From contig NZ_KB235957.1 in NCBI RefSeq assembly GCF_000332355.1, forward strand, positions 125,818-189,817: a stretch of DNA of 64,000 bases, in the 5' to 3' direction. Position numbers and translations under genes: made by a program. Below, in pieces: positions 8,586-18,566 of this stretch (the stretch's first letter is position 1; each line of letters opens with the position of its first letter). This DNA is from Baaleninema simplex PCC 7105 (GTDB taxonomy: Bacteria; Cyanobacteriota; Cyanobacteriia; Cyanobacteriales; Geitlerinemataceae). The notes beneath the pieces are model-generated. The model had not been told where the DNA came from, ran no database searches, and saw nothing but the letters and a program-made list of their open reading frames with translations.

Positions 8586-9029
8586 GTGAAACTTCCGGAA
8601 ATTACCGAAAAAATTCTAGCTGCAAAAAAAGCAAAAGGTCTAACTTTTGCCGATTTAGAATCTACAATTGGGCGAGATGAAGTCTGGATTGCTGCGGTGG
8701 TTTATCGCCAAGCTAGTGCTTCGCCAGAGGAAGCTCAGAAACTTGTCGAAGCCTTGGGGTTAGGTGCAGAGGAGGCAGAAATCTTAACGGAATGCCCCGT
8801 CAAAGGTTCTTTAGACCCCGTGATTCCCACCGATCCGCTAATTTATCGGTTTTACGAAATCATGCAGGTTTACGGAATGCCAATTAAAAGCGTGGTTCAC
8901 GAAAAGTTCGGCGATGGCATTATGAGCGCTATCGACTTTTCTGTAGAAGTTGAAAAAGTCGAAGATCCCAAAGGCGATCGCGTGCAGATCGTCATGTGCG
9001 GAAAGTTTTTGCCCTACAAAAAATGGTAA
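8586..9029 (+). CDS. cynS: cyanate hydratase (cyanase)
   Basis: The 147-residue protein is full length for the family. It has an N-terminal helical domain ([20 protein letters not shown]) and a C-terminal catalytic domain. Arg88, Glu91 and Ser114 lie in [12 protein letters not shown] and [10 protein letters not shown] and correspond by motif to the active-site Arg/Glu/Ser of E. coli cyanase. It converts cyanate and bicarbonate to ammonia and CO2 in the cytoplasm, supplying nitrogen and detoxifying cyanate. The start is GTG, with no ATG in a suitable place. The upstream NtcA promoter ties it to nitrogen control. No cynA/B/D transport genes are adjacent. Confidence 0.95.
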   Translation: MKLPEITEKILAAKKAKGLTFADLESTIGRDEVWIAAVVYRQASASPEEAQKLVEALGLGAEEAEILTECPVKGSLDPVIPTDPLIYRFYEIMQVYGMPIKSVVHEKFGDGIMSAIDFSVEVEKVEDPKGDRVQIVMCGKFLPYKKW

Positions 9030-9100
9030 CGATCGCCAGAATTGCGATCGCTAAACATCGGGCGATCGCCTAATTCAACTCTCCAACCCAATGTTTTGAA

Positions 9101-9132
9101 CCGCCAGAGACGAAATCTCCGTCTCTGGGCGG
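9101..9132. terminator. hairpin downstream of cynS
   Basis: CCGCCAGAGACG (9101-9112) pairs with the following CGTCTCTGGGCGG with one bulged base around a short AAATCTC loop. It lacks a clear T-tract, so it may act as an RNA 3' end structure rather than a classical terminator. Confidence 0.45.
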
Positions 9133-9195
9133 GGATAGCGGCTATACAAGATACAACGAATTTCGAGTTTTACGGATCGAAAAACTGAGAATTGT

Positions 9196-9585
9196 CTACG
9201 ACTGCGCCGCCGACGCACTCACATCAGACTTAGATCGATCGATCGCCTGTAGTAAAAGATAGTTCAGTACAGTACGAACGGCGATAATCGTCGCCAAACG
9301 AGCAATGTCATCCCAACGACTCGAAATCATCGTCTTCAAAATCGTCGCCCCAATCAAAAAACTCAACGCCAAGGAAAACGAATATCCCATCACCAAACGG
9401 CTACGTTGAAACGCATCGGAGGTTTGAGGACTAAACAAGGCATCTTTGAGGAAAATAATTAACGCTCTCGTAACCCCAATGGCAATCACAAACAACGCTA
9501 ACAACTGACAAAAACTTGTCAAAATGCCGTTGAGCAAGATCACAAACTCTGAGATGACGACATCTAACGCCATATCTTCTCCCAC
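9196..9585 (-). CDS. DUF1622 family membrane protein
   Basis: The protein has 129 residues and three hydrophobic segments (about 15-45, 68-86 and 95-115). The motif GYSFSLALSFLIGATILKT and the LATIIAVRTVLNYLL segment are typical of DUF1622, a small integral membrane family without assigned function. It lies 50 bp downstream of the RND pump gene on the same strand and may share its transcript. A second in-frame Met at residue 5 is an alternative start. Confidence 0.8.
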   Translation of the reverse strand: MGEDMALDVVISEFVILLNGILTSFCQLLALFVIAIGVTRALIIFLKDALFSPQTSDAFQRSRLVMGYSFSLALSFLIGATILKTMISSRWDDIARLATIIAVRTVLNYLLLQAIDRSKSDVSASAAQS

Positions 9586-9635
9586 GTTCTACATCAAACC
9601 TCGCGATCGCCTCGATTCTATTCACAACCCAAAGC

Positions 9636-12600
9636 TTAATCTCGCGTTCCACTAGAAATCGCTTCCTCAACTCTCGAAGTATCCCAGGTTCGACGGGGAA
9701 AATTGGGCTTTCGCGGACGTTGGGAACGATGCAACAACGTATAAAAACAGGGAACGATAAATAAAGTTAAAAACGTTGCTAGTGACAATCCTGAAAATAC
9801 CACAATTCCCAACGGTTGTAAAAACTCCGAACCTTCTCCAACTCCTAACGCCAACGGTAACAGCCCCAACACTGTCGTTACCGTCGTCATCAAAATCGGA
9901 CGCAACCGTTGCGGAGCGGCTTCTAACATGGCTTCGTAGGGACTCAACCGCTTTTTCTCGCGAATTTGGTTGGCTAACTCCACTAATAAAATAGCGTTGT
10001 TCACCACAATTCCCACGAGTAAAACTGCTCCCACAATTGCCGTGGCACCGACGGCGGTATTCGTGACGTACAGACCCAAAATTCCCCCAGCTAAGGCTAA
10101 GGGAACGGTCAAAATAATCGCCAACGGATCGAGAAGCGAGTTGTATTGAACGGCCATCACCACGAACACCAAAAACGTAGCTAAACCGCCGAGAATTTGC
10201 AGCGATCGCTGTAACTGTTCGTTAGTTTCCGCGACGGAACTGGGAATCCGCGTCACCCCTTCGGGAAGTTGCAACGCTGCCAAAATGGTGTCCACTTCCT
10301 CGAGGGCGGCACTCAAACTCGCCCCTTCTATCAAACTGCCTTCAATTAAGACGATTTGACGCTGGTTGATTCGTTGAATTTCTCCGGGGGCGATGCCAGG
10401 TTCGATGTTAGCAACATCTCCCAATTTGACAAGTTCGTTGCCTTCGCTAAATAAGGGGATCGATCGCAACCGACTTTTTTGTTGTACCGTACCGACGGGC
10501 AAGCGCAACCGCACGTCTACCAGGCGATCGTCCCGTTGCAGTTGCGTCACCACCGTTCCGTCTAACGCCGTCTGTACCGTATCCCCGATCGCTCGCGCAG
10601 ATAGCCCCAAATCCGCCACCCGTTCCCAATCCGGGCGAATTTGAACTTCCGGTTGCGGTTCGGCGGCGTCAGGTTGATAGCGGGCGAGGGTGGCCCGTTC
10701 TTCCAAGGCTTGCAATACCATGCGCCCCGCTTCGTCTAATTTCTCCGTATCGGTCCCCTGTAACATCACGTCGATGTCGTCGCGGGTGGGAGAGTTGCTA
10801 AGAATTAAGCCCCGCACGGATTCCGGACGCATTCGGATCGAGGTATCCACTAACGGAATATCTCGCTGAATCTGCTGGTTGACGCGATCGACATACCCCG
10901 AAACGTTACTTCCGGGTAATAACGCAATGGTACTCGAGGCTCGCAGGGCGTTGGCACTGGTGGAACTGCCGAAGAGAAAGCCTCCAGCGGTACTAAAGGC
11001 GTATTGGGTTTCGGGTTGCGCCAAAAGAATCTCGTCGATCGCAGACATCACCCGGCGGTTGTCTTGCAACGGCGTACCGGGGGGAAACTGCGCCACCAGT
11101 CGCGCTTGTCCCGTGTCGATGCGGGGTAGAATCTCCTGGGGCAGTCGCGCCGCCATCCAAATGCTACTCCCGCCGAGGACGATGACGGCGAGGGCGATCG
11201 TCAGCAAGCGAAGCCGCAACACCCCCGCCAAAATTTGCCGATAGAGGGCAGTGAGAAAGCGCACGAAGCGTCCGAACAGCCAAATTGGTGGAAAACGGTC
11301 AAAACGACTCGATACCGGAATGGCGAGCAATCGGGCAGCTAAGGCGGGAACCACCGTGAGAGCGATCGCCATCGATGCGGCGACGGCGAAGCTAATCGTC
11401 AAAATCAATTCGTTGAACAGCAGGGAGATAAAGCCCCCCAACATCAAAAACGGCAACACCGCCACCAAGTTGGTACTCGTGGAGGCTAACAACGCCGATT
11501 CCAACTCGCGGGCGGAGGTTTCCGCTTGTTCTCGCACTCGTCGGGCGAACTGTTGCTTTCGACTCTGTGTTTGAGGCGTTCCCGACGACGCCACCTCAGC
11601 GGTTTCGACGCCCTGGGCGATGTTCTCCAACATGACGATCGCGTTGTCTACGACAATCCCCACCCCCAACGCCAAACCGCCCAAACTGAAGACGTTCAGC
11701 GACAGTCCAAACGATCCCATTAAAATCGTCGCCGTCAGCGTTGCTAGGGGAATCGCCAACACGACGATGAGGGTTTGACGCAGAGACCCCAAAAACAGTA
11801 AAACCGCGATCGCCGCCAATCCCGAACCCGACAATCCCGCCGTCACCACGTTGCGAATCGAATTTTGAATAAATCGCGATTCGTCCAGGGTGGTTTCTAA
11901 CTGCATATCCTCCGAAATCAGCCCCGACGCCCGCAACGCCTCGAGTTTGGCGACGACGCCCTCGACGACTTCCACCGTATTGGCGTCCGGTTGTTTCTGA
12001 ACGCTGACTTTGACGGCGGGTTGTCCGTTGAGGGTGACGAAAATGCGTTGTTCTTCCGTTCCGTCCACCACTTGGGCGACGTTTTCCACGTAGAGTTTAC
12101 CCGTCGATCTCGCATCGTTGCGATCGCCGTCGTCGAGGGCAACTCGCCGAATTTCTCCAGCCTCCTGAAACCGTCCCGCCACGCGAGTTAAGGCTTCGGA
12201 CTCGCCGCCGCGAATCAAGCCGCCAGAGGTGTCTTGGTTGCGTTCCCGCAGGGCGTCCCCCACATCAGAGATGTTCAGCCCCACCGCTTGCAACCGTTCT
12301 AAATCCAGGTTCACCCGCACTTCTTCCCGCACGCCCCCGGATACGTCCACGTTGGCGACGCCGGGAACCCGCGTCAGTTCTCGGGCGAGTTCTTCATCGG
12401 CGAAAATCCGCAAATCCACCGGACGCAACGCCGTTGAGGTTAAGGCGATTTCGTAAACCGGGAGTTGGGAGGGGTCGAATTTGAACAGGCGGGGGGTTTC
12501 CAGATTGTCGGGAAGGCGATCGCGGGCGCGGTTTAAAGCGGCGGTGGCGTCGTTGAGGGCGCGATCGATATCGTCACCGGGACGAAAGAACAAGTCGATA

Positions 12601-12881
12601 CTGAGTCGCCCTTCTCGGGTTTGCGAGAAAATCTGCACCACCCCTTCCGTAGCGGCGAGGGCTTCTTCGAGGGGGCGGGTAATGTCGTTGACGGCGACTT
12701 CGGGGACGATTCCCGGCGCGTCAACCCGCAAACCGATGCGAGGATAGGTGATACTGGGCAGCAAATCTACGGGCATTCGCGCCACGACGAACCACCCCAA
12801 GACGATAACCGCCACGGTGAGAACCAGGGTTCCGATATGTTGCCGGATGGCGAGGGTGCTGAGGCTGAGGGGGGTTTGCAT
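9636..12881 (-). CDS. RND-family efflux transporter permease (AcrB/MexB-like)
   Basis: A 1081-residue inner-membrane proton antiporter with the duplicated RND architecture: TM1 at residues 15-32, a large periplasmic loop, TM2-6 (about 340-520), TM7 near 570, a second loop, and TM8-12 (about 895-1050). Family motifs include MPVDLLPSITYPRI, TRPLEEALAATEGV, GIVVDNAIVMLENI in TM4 and GIVVNNAILLVELANQ in TM10. TM4 has Asp-Asn where AcrB has two Asp, common in the wider hydrophobe/amphiphile branch. No membrane-fusion or TolC gene adjoins it in the window, so its partners lie elsewhere. Confidence 0.9.
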   Translation of the reverse strand: MQTPLSLSTLAIRQHIGTLVLTVAVIVLGWFVVARMPVDLLPSITYPRIGLRVDAPGIVPEVAVNDITRPLEEALAATEGVVQIFSQTREGRLSIDLFFRPGDDIDRALNDATAALNRARDRLPDNLETPRLFKFDPSQLPVYEIALTSTALRPVDLRIFADEELARELTRVPGVANVDVSGGVREEVRVNLDLERLQAVGLNISDVGDALRERNQDTSGGLIRGGESEALTRVAGRFQEAGEIRRVALDDGDRNDARSTGKLYVENVAQVVDGTEEQRIFVTLNGQPAVKVSVQKQPDANTVEVVEGVVAKLEALRASGLISEDMQLETTLDESRFIQNSIRNVVTAGLSGSGLAAIAVLLFLGSLRQTLIVVLAIPLATLTATILMGSFGLSLNVFSLGGLALGVGIVVDNAIVMLENIAQGVETAEVASSGTPQTQSRKQQFARRVREQAETSARELESALLASTSTNLVAVLPFLMLGGFISLLFNELILTISFAVAASMAIALTVVPALAARLLAIPVSSRFDRFPPIWLFGRFVRFLTALYRQILAGVLRLRLLTIALAVIVLGGSSIWMAARLPQEILPRIDTGQARLVAQFPPGTPLQDNRRVMSAIDEILLAQPETQYAFSTAGGFLFGSSTSANALRASSTIALLPGSNVSGYVDRVNQQIQRDIPLVDTSIRMRPESVRGLILSNSPTRDDIDVMLQGTDTEKLDEAGRMVLQALEERATLARYQPDAAEPQPEVQIRPDWERVADLGLSARAIGDTVQTALDGTVVTQLQRDDRLVDVRLRLPVGTVQQKSRLRSIPLFSEGNELVKLGDVANIEPGIAPGEIQRINQRQIVLIEGSLIEGASLSAALEEVDTILAALQLPEGVTRIPSSVAETNEQLQRSLQILGGLATFLVFVVMAVQYNSLLDPLAIILTVPLALAGGILGLYVTNTAVGATAIVGAVLLVGIVVNNAILLVELANQIREKKRLSPYEAMLEAAPQRLRPILMTTVTTVLGLLPLALGVGEGSEFLQPLGIVVFSGLSLATFLTLFIVPCFYTLLHRSQRPRKPNFPRRTWDTSRVEEAISSGTRD

Positions 12882-12955
12882 TTCGGGTAGGGAGAGGAGA
12901 AGGGGAGAGGGAGAGAAGGGGAGAGGGGGAGAAGGGGAGAAACTATTAACTGTTC
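12882..12955. repeat. polypurine GGGGAGA tract
   Basis: The spacer upstream of the RND gene starts with an almost pure A/G run of GGGGAGAG-like units, followed by CCCTATTCCCCGTTCCC heptamers. The run resembles the larger array at 49606-49732. It is low complexity, with possible G-quadruplex or triplex potential. Confidence 0.7.
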
Positions 12956-13059
12956 CCTATTCCCCGTTCCCTATTCCCCGTTCCCGGTCTTCACTGGTGA
13001 CTGAAACACTGCTTCGCGTTACACTGCTCACTGTTACTGTAAAGCACGTCCCCTAAGAT

Positions 13060-14976
13060 TTACTTTCCAACCCCCACCGCTTGCTTGCGATGGCGGGTTT
13101 CTAAGTAAATCAACAACGCATTCACGTCCGCCGGATTCACCCCACCGATGCGCGATGCTTGACCGATAGTCATCGGACGAACTTTAGACAGTTTCTCTCG
13201 CGACTCCTTCGATAGTGTTTCGATGGCGTCGTAATCTAAATCCGCCGGAAGCGGACGGTTGGCTTCCCGACCGATCTGGTCGATTTGGTTTTGCTGGCGT
13301 TGCAGATATCCCGAATATTTAATGTCGATTTCCGCGCCTTCTCGTTCCGCTAACGCGAGATCGGGATTTCCTAACCCGAAGCGCTCGAGATCCACATAAT
13401 GGAACTTGGGACGGCGCAACAACTCCGCCAGCGTCACCGAACCCTTGATTCCCTGTTGGGTGGCGTCGATAATCTGCTGTCCGACTTCGTCGTGTTGCTT
13501 GACGCGGGTTTTGTGCAACCGTTCCTTCTCCGCCGCAATGTTGGCTTGCTTGCTCTCGAACAGTTTCCAACGGCGATCGTCGATCAGACCGATTTCTCGT
13601 CCTAACGGCGTCAAACGGCGGTCTGCATTGTCCGATCGCAACACCAACCGATACTCCGATCGCGACGTTAACATCCGATAGGGTTCCCGCAACTCCTTCG
13701 TACAGAGGTCGTCGAGTAACGTGCCGATATAACTTCCCTCGCGGGGGAACACCAGCATCTCTCGACCCCGGACGAATCGCGCTGCGTTGATTCCCGCCAC
13801 GATACCCTGTGCCGCTGCTTCCTCGTATCCCGTCGTGCCGTTAATTTGTCCAGCACAGAACAGACCCTCGACTTTTTTCGTCATCATCGTGGGGAAACAC
13901 TGTGTCGCTGGAAGGTAATCGTATTCCACCGCATACGCCGGACGCAGCATCACGCAGTTTTCCATCCCCGGCAACGTTCGCAACATCTGCAATTGCAGGT
14001 TTTCCGGCAGTCCCGTGGAAAATCCTTGAATGTAGAGTTCGGGGAAATCCCGACCTTCGGGTTCGATGAAAATTTGGTGACTGGGTTTGTCGGCGAAGCG
14101 AACGATTTTGTCCTCAATACTGGGACAGTAACGGGGGCCTTTCGCGTCCACCCAACCGCCGTAAACTGGGGACAGGTGCAGGTTATCTTGAATAATTTTG
14201 TGGGTTTGGGCCGTCGTCCGCGTCAGGTAACAGTTCATTTGTTCCCGTTCCACCCAGGCTTCTGGGTCGAAACTGAACCAGCGTACTTCCTCGTCTGGCG
14301 GTTGCGGTTCCATTTTGCTGTAATCGACCGATCGCTTGTCTACTCGCGCCGGGGTTCCCGTTTTCAGGCGATCGGTTTCAAACCCCATCTGTTGCAGGGT
14401 TTCCGTCAGTCCTACGGCGGCGAATTCTCCGGCGCGTCCGGCTGGCATAGATTTGTTTCCCACCCAAATCACGCCACCGAGGAAGGTTCCGGTGGTGAGG
14501 ATAACCGTTTTGCACTCGAAGGCGACGCCGAAATAGGTTTGAACGCCGATAATTTCGTCGTTTTTCCCCAAAACGATGTCCGTCACCATACCTTCGCGCA
14601 CCGACAGGTTTTCCTGGTTTTCCACGATGCGCCGCATGATGGCAGCATACTCCCGCTTGTCCGTTTGCGCCCGTAGCGCCCACACCGCCGGTCCTCGCGA
14701 GGCGTTGAGGACGCGCTTTTGTAGGTAGGTGCGATCGGCCATTTTGCCGATTTCGCCGCCGAGGGCATCGACTTCGTGGACTAACTGGGACTTCGCCGGA
14801 GCGCCGACAGCGGGGTTGCAGGGTTGCCACGCGATTTTATCCAGGTTCAGCGTCAGCAACAGGGTACGGCAACCCAGTCGCGCCGAGGCGAGGGCAGCGT
14901 CACATCCGGCGTGTCCTGCCCCCACGACGACCACATCAAATTCGTCTTGAAATTCTACGGGGGTATTCACGGTCAT
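13060..14976 (-). CDS. mnmG: tRNA U34 carboxymethylaminomethyl modification enzyme MnmG (GidA)
   Basis: The 638-residue flavoprotein opens with the FAD-binding [20 protein letters not shown] (residues 15-34) and contains the family stretches [65 protein letters not shown] and LTSRSEYRL. The C-terminal helical domain includes [15 protein letters not shown]. With MnmE it makes the 5-carboxymethylaminomethyl group on wobble uridine of certain tRNAs. Length and motifs are complete. mnmE is not in the window. Confidence 0.97.
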   Translation of the reverse strand: MTVNTPVEFQDEFDVVVVGAGHAGCDAALASARLGCRTLLLTLNLDKIAWQPCNPAVGAPAKSQLVHEVDALGGEIGKMADRTYLQKRVLNASRGPAVWALRAQTDKREYAAIMRRIVENQENLSVREGMVTDIVLGKNDEIIGVQTYFGVAFECKTVILTTGTFLGGVIWVGNKSMPAGRAGEFAAVGLTETLQQMGFETDRLKTGTPARVDKRSVDYSKMEPQPPDEEVRWFSFDPEAWVEREQMNCYLTRTTAQTHKIIQDNLHLSPVYGGWVDAKGPRYCPSIEDKIVRFADKPSHQIFIEPEGRDFPELYIQGFSTGLPENLQLQMLRTLPGMENCVMLRPAYAVEYDYLPATQCFPTMMTKKVEGLFCAGQINGTTGYEEAAAQGIVAGINAARFVRGREMLVFPREGSYIGTLLDDLCTKELREPYRMLTSRSEYRLVLRSDNADRRLTPLGREIGLIDDRRWKLFESKQANIAAEKERLHKTRVKQHDEVGQQIIDATQQGIKGSVTLAELLRRPKFHYVDLERFGLGNPDLALAEREGAEIDIKYSGYLQRQQNQIDQIGREANRPLPADLDYDAIETLSKESREKLSKVRPMTIGQASRIGGVNPADVNALLIYLETRHRKQAVGVGK

Positions 14977-15657
14977 AGTCTCTGTGTTGACAAGGGTGAG
15001 TCTTCTATTTTAACGGTTAAAACCCACATTCCGCACTTCAACCTGTAGTACACCAAGTAGCATGAGAAGGGGATGAAATTAGTCGGGAGTTGGTTAGGGA
15101 TTAAGACCGAGAAAAAAGAAAAATTCGGGTAAAAATGACATCTTAGAGAAAAATCGGTTGAGGAATGGGCAAGTCAAACTGTTCCCACCCAAAAAAACGG
15201 CTCAAAATTGGTTTGGGGAATTCCCCCCCCCTAAAAATCAGGGAGATTAGATGTAATTTTAACGAGCATTAATCGAGTCTATCTTCAAGTTAGAAGATAA
15301 TAAGCCTGACAAGATTTTGGAAAAAATTCAAGTAAATGTAGGCGCTCAGAGGGGGTGCATCTCGCCAGTTTGACGGCGAAACGGACAGCTCACCCTCTCG
15401 GGTAGAGCGCGAGCCTTCTCGCGGGTTAAGGTAACGATCGAGCAAATCTTCCCGATTCACCAATTCAGAAAGTTCTTCGGGTTCGTAGCGTCATTCAGCC
15501 ACTTCGAGAGACGCGATCGCGATCGCGTTGAGATAGGCTTCTCAATTAGCAAGTATTCTCAAGACAAGAATTCAGACGAGGCTGCCGCCTCGCGGAAGGC
15601 ATTCCCCGCTAGAAGCTGGGAACGAGGAAAAACGAGAAAAACGAGGAAAATACAACC
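14977..15657. other. intergenic region with degenerate repeats
   Basis: No gene seen in 681 bp. It holds a homopolymer-rich stretch near 15220-15230, one isolated GGGTGCATCTC at 15353-15363 matching the terminal repeat of the MITE family found elsewhere but with no second end, and a GAGGC/GCCTC hairpin near 15580. Confidence 0.5.
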
Positions 15658-16971
15658 CTAAAATGCGATCGACCAACCTTGTTTCGACGCTTGCTGGCCG
15701 GTGTACGTTACCGAATGCACCTCGTCGTCGCGATCGTTCACCAAAATAATCGAACCACCGCGATTCGATAACTGCGCCGTTCTCGCTTTCAACACCACCT
15801 GTACCGTCTCGCCGCCGGGAACCGTCAAATCTTCGATGCTATGCTGGCGGCCGAGGCGATCGCGAATTCCCCAGCCAGACAAATCCACCGTATCCGGCGA
15901 CAAATTCAACAGCGTTACCGTTTCGTGTCCCGCTTCTTTTCCCGCAGGATTGACGTTTGCCGCCACGATTTTCACACTTCCTAACACCGCCACGCTGGGA
16001 AACTCCACCGACTCCGACGGCGGTTCGACAACTTCCTCGTCGCGATCGCTCTCGGTAAAATAGAACCGCGTCAACACGGGGAGATGGTCGCTAATTTTCG
16101 ATCGCAACTGTTCCCGCAACGACTGCGATACCCCATTTTCCAGCAACAGGTTCCAGTTAATGACTTTCGATCGCTCCTGTAACGTCTCCACACCTTGGAC
16201 TTGAGACGTCACCGCAATAAAATCTAACCGAGAACTGTACCCGCTGGAGAAAAAGTGACTTCCTTCGCTGTCGTGGTTCCAGTTCGCAAAACGAAGCTGT
16301 CCCGCCGCTTCCAAATTCCGCAACACTTCCCATTCCGACTGAAACGGTGAAGCGTTCCAATCTCCCGCGATAATGACATCCTCATCCACTGCTTCGTTTT
16401 GCAGCCACTCCGCCAGCAACTTCGCCGCCGCCGTCCGCTGTTCCTCGCTGCGATGTCCCCGACGAGAATCCCGCTGCGACTTCAAATGAACCCCCACCAG
16501 ATGAAAGTCAAACGGCGGTTCGGGACTTCCCGGTGCAGACAAGGCTACAAACCGCGTCTGGAGGGGATAGCGGGGAAAAACGGGTTTGCGAACTCGTCCC
16601 ACTTGCACCGTCGGCGAATCTTCTGCAAACAGTTCCTCGGGTTCGGTGGTGGCGCGAACCCACTCCGTATCGTACAGGAACGCCACGCGGATATCGCCGC
16701 CGCTGAGGCCGTAGATGGTTTCGTAAAATCCCGCTCCCCGTTGGGTGAGTTCGTCGGCGATTCCGTCGAGAGAGCCTTCGGCGACTTCTTGCAATACGAA
16801 GATATCGGCGTTCAGTTCCTCGAAAATCTGGCGAACGATGCGAACTCGTTCGGGGTCGAGGTCGTTAAAGAAGCGGACGTTCCAGGTAATAATATCGAGA
16901 TATTCGTCGCTGCCTTGGTAGGCGTCGGGGACGAAATCTTGTAAAGCCTGAGAAATGCGATCGGTCGACAC
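15658..16971 (-). CDS. endonuclease/exonuclease/phosphatase-fold protein with lamin-tail domain
   Basis: This 437-residue protein has an EEP catalytic domain at about residues 25-300: ITWNVRFFNDLD, a metal-binding Glu in FVLQEVAEG, GVHLKSQRDSRRG, GDWNASPFQSEW and a terminal SDHLPVLTRFYF. The C-terminal lamin-tail domain (about 335-430) contains VKIVAANVNPAGKEAGHETV, LSGWGIRDRLG and VNDRDDEVHSVTYTG. EEP plus LTD proteins are usually exported or surface nucleases. No obvious signal peptide is seen at the chosen start, so localisation is uncertain. It could act on extracellular DNA or on phosphodiesters. Confidence 0.85.
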   Translation of the reverse strand: MSTDRISQALQDFVPDAYQGSDEYLDIITWNVRFFNDLDPERVRIVRQIFEELNADIFVLQEVAEGSLDGIADELTQRGAGFYETIYGLSGGDIRVAFLYDTEWVRATTEPEELFAEDSPTVQVGRVRKPVFPRYPLQTRFVALSAPGSPEPPFDFHLVGVHLKSQRDSRRGHRSEEQRTAAAKLLAEWLQNEAVDEDVIIAGDWNASPFQSEWEVLRNLEAAGQLRFANWNHDSEGSHFFSSGYSSRLDFIAVTSQVQGVETLQERSKVINWNLLLENGVSQSLREQLRSKISDHLPVLTRFYFTESDRDEEVVEPPSESVEFPSVAVLGSVKIVAANVNPAGKEAGHETVTLLNLSPDTVDLSGWGIRDRLGRQHSIEDLTVPGGETVQVVLKARTAQLSNRGGSIILVNDRDDEVHSVTYTGQQASKQGWSIAF

Positions 16972-17177
16972 AGCAACGACTCCAGCAACGATGGTAACTC
17001 ATTCGGAACTTACACGTTCACTCTAACAGAGTTTTGTAATATAATTAAAGGGAACGCGATCGCTCAAAAATATCAATTTTTAAAAAAATACATAATGTTT
17101 AAATTTTAAAATAATTTTTGAACTGCAAGTATTTTCATCCTTAAAATATAAAACCGTAGTTTCAACCCAACGCGATC

Positions 17178-17906
17178 GTGACCCAAACCATTTACCCCGG
17201 TGAAGTCTTCACCAACACCGCCGACTTTGACAGTGGAATTCGCCAACTGCTGCCTCGCTACGACGAAATGCTCGAGGCCGTAACGACCTGCGTTCCCAGC
17301 AATTGCCAAACCGTAATCGATCTCGGTTGCGGCACCGGAGAACTGAGCCTCAAAATCCTCCAACACTGCCCCGAGGCGCAAGTTCTCGCCGTGGATTACT
17401 CGCCGCGAATGGTGGAATTTGCCCGTGCCAAAGTCACCGGTGCCGGATATAGCGATCGCTGGCACGCCATCTACGGAGATTTCGGCGATCTCGCCACGCC
17501 AACCCAGGACAAACACACTATTCAAAGCACCCAAGCCTGTGTTTCGTCTCTGGCGATTCACCACCTCAGCGACGAGATGAAACTGACGCTGTTTCAGTGG
17601 ATTGCGTCGATTCTCGAACCCGGTGGCTGTTTCTGGAACGTCGATCCCGTGTTACCGGAGACACCGCAACTGGCGGAAGTCTACAAAACTGTTCGCGAAA
17701 AGTGGGCCGCACAACAAGGAACGACGCTCGAAGCAGTACGAGCAAAAATCGGTACCAGCCAGCCTCAAGGCCATTCAGGACAAGATCGCCTGGCCACCCT
17801 CGAGGCACACTTGGAGATGTTGAAAAGTGCCGGATTCGATGCGATCGCCGTTCCCTGGAAATATTACGGGTTCGCCATCTTTGGCGGCTATGTCGGGAGA
17901 AGATGA
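17178..17906 (+). CDS. class I SAM-dependent methyltransferase
   Basis: A 242-residue Rossmann-fold methyltransferase with motif I VIDLGCGTGELSLK (about residues 46-59), motif II AVDYSPRMVEFAR, and SLAIHHLSDEMKLTLFQWIASILEPGGCFWNVD in the motif IV-V region. The start is GTG. The C-terminus (DAIAVPWKYYGFAIFGGYVGR) resembles small-molecule or ubiquinone/menaquinone-type methyltransferases of the UbiE/COG2226 group. The substrate is unknown. It stands alone, flanked by spacers. Confidence 0.85.
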   Translation: MTQTIYPGEVFTNTADFDSGIRQLLPRYDEMLEAVTTCVPSNCQTVIDLGCGTGELSLKILQHCPEAQVLAVDYSPRMVEFARAKVTGAGYSDRWHAIYGDFGDLATPTQDKHTIQSTQACVSSLAIHHLSDEMKLTLFQWIASILEPGGCFWNVDPVLPETPQLAEVYKTVREKWAAQQGTTLEAVRAKIGTSQPQGHSGQDRLATLEAHLEMLKSAGFDAIAVPWKYYGFAIFGGYVGRR

Positions 17907-18313
17907 GGTGATGAGATAGGGAAAGGGGGAGACACTGTTACCTGTCTTCACTGCTCGCTGTGAAAAGATGCGAGTATTACCATGAAAAGTAATGCTGCTT
18001 TTGCGTTCAAATCCCTGTCATCTTAGGTTTTTGGCAGACTAAGATCGTTAGAACGCAGCATTACCCCGATTTTTTCTGTTTTTTTCATCCTCACACGCCT
18101 AAATACCGATCGAAGTACTCGTGCGATCGAAAGAGCAAGATCGTACAAGTTGTTTCACCTGATGGATGTTATCGTCATATTGGCGATCGAGAGTCCAGAT
18201 AATTTTTTTTGAAAACGCTCGATTTCTCGTTCGTCGAACTCCTATGAGAGATGACTGAAACCCATATTCGAGTCTCTTGGACTTATGTTAAAGAAATAGG
18301 GAGATTACGATAG
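17907..18313. other. intergenic region at left edge of AT-rich island
   Basis: Nothing coding is convincing. Short inverted stretches occur near 18022-18050 but none is a clear terminator. Base composition shifts toward A/T from about 18000 onward. Confidence 0.4.
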
Positions 18314-18409
18314 CTACTCCACAGCAATCGACTTGTATTCCTCGCAACACTGGGCTTCTGTCACCCATAACCAAAATTTATCATCGCAAGCCATACCCAA
18401 ATAAACCAT
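18314..18409 (-). pseudogene. short ORF or gene remnant (31 aa)
   Basis: An ATG at 18409 opens a 31-residue frame, MVYLGMACDDKFWLWVTEAQ and 11 more residues, ending at TAG. The protein-like composition (Trp, Cys and acidic residues) and the position at the island edge suggest the C-terminal remnant of a longer gene. No family was recognised. Confidence 0.3.
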
Positions 18410-18566
18410 CCGCAGCACGTAAACTTGAAAACTATTGACAACAGTGTTTCAAGCGATCGGGTGTGAGCTTGGGTTGGAATCGTGCCGCCAAGTTTTAAGG
18501 AACCTTCAGAGTGTCCAGTTCGGCAAAGCCTGGAAAATTAGTCCTACAACCATTGGGGATAGAGCT

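Noticed and set aside
15353..15363. Isolated GGGTGCATCTC as a fifth MITE copy
   Set aside because: No second end or target duplication was found within the following 700 bp, so it may be chance or a relic.
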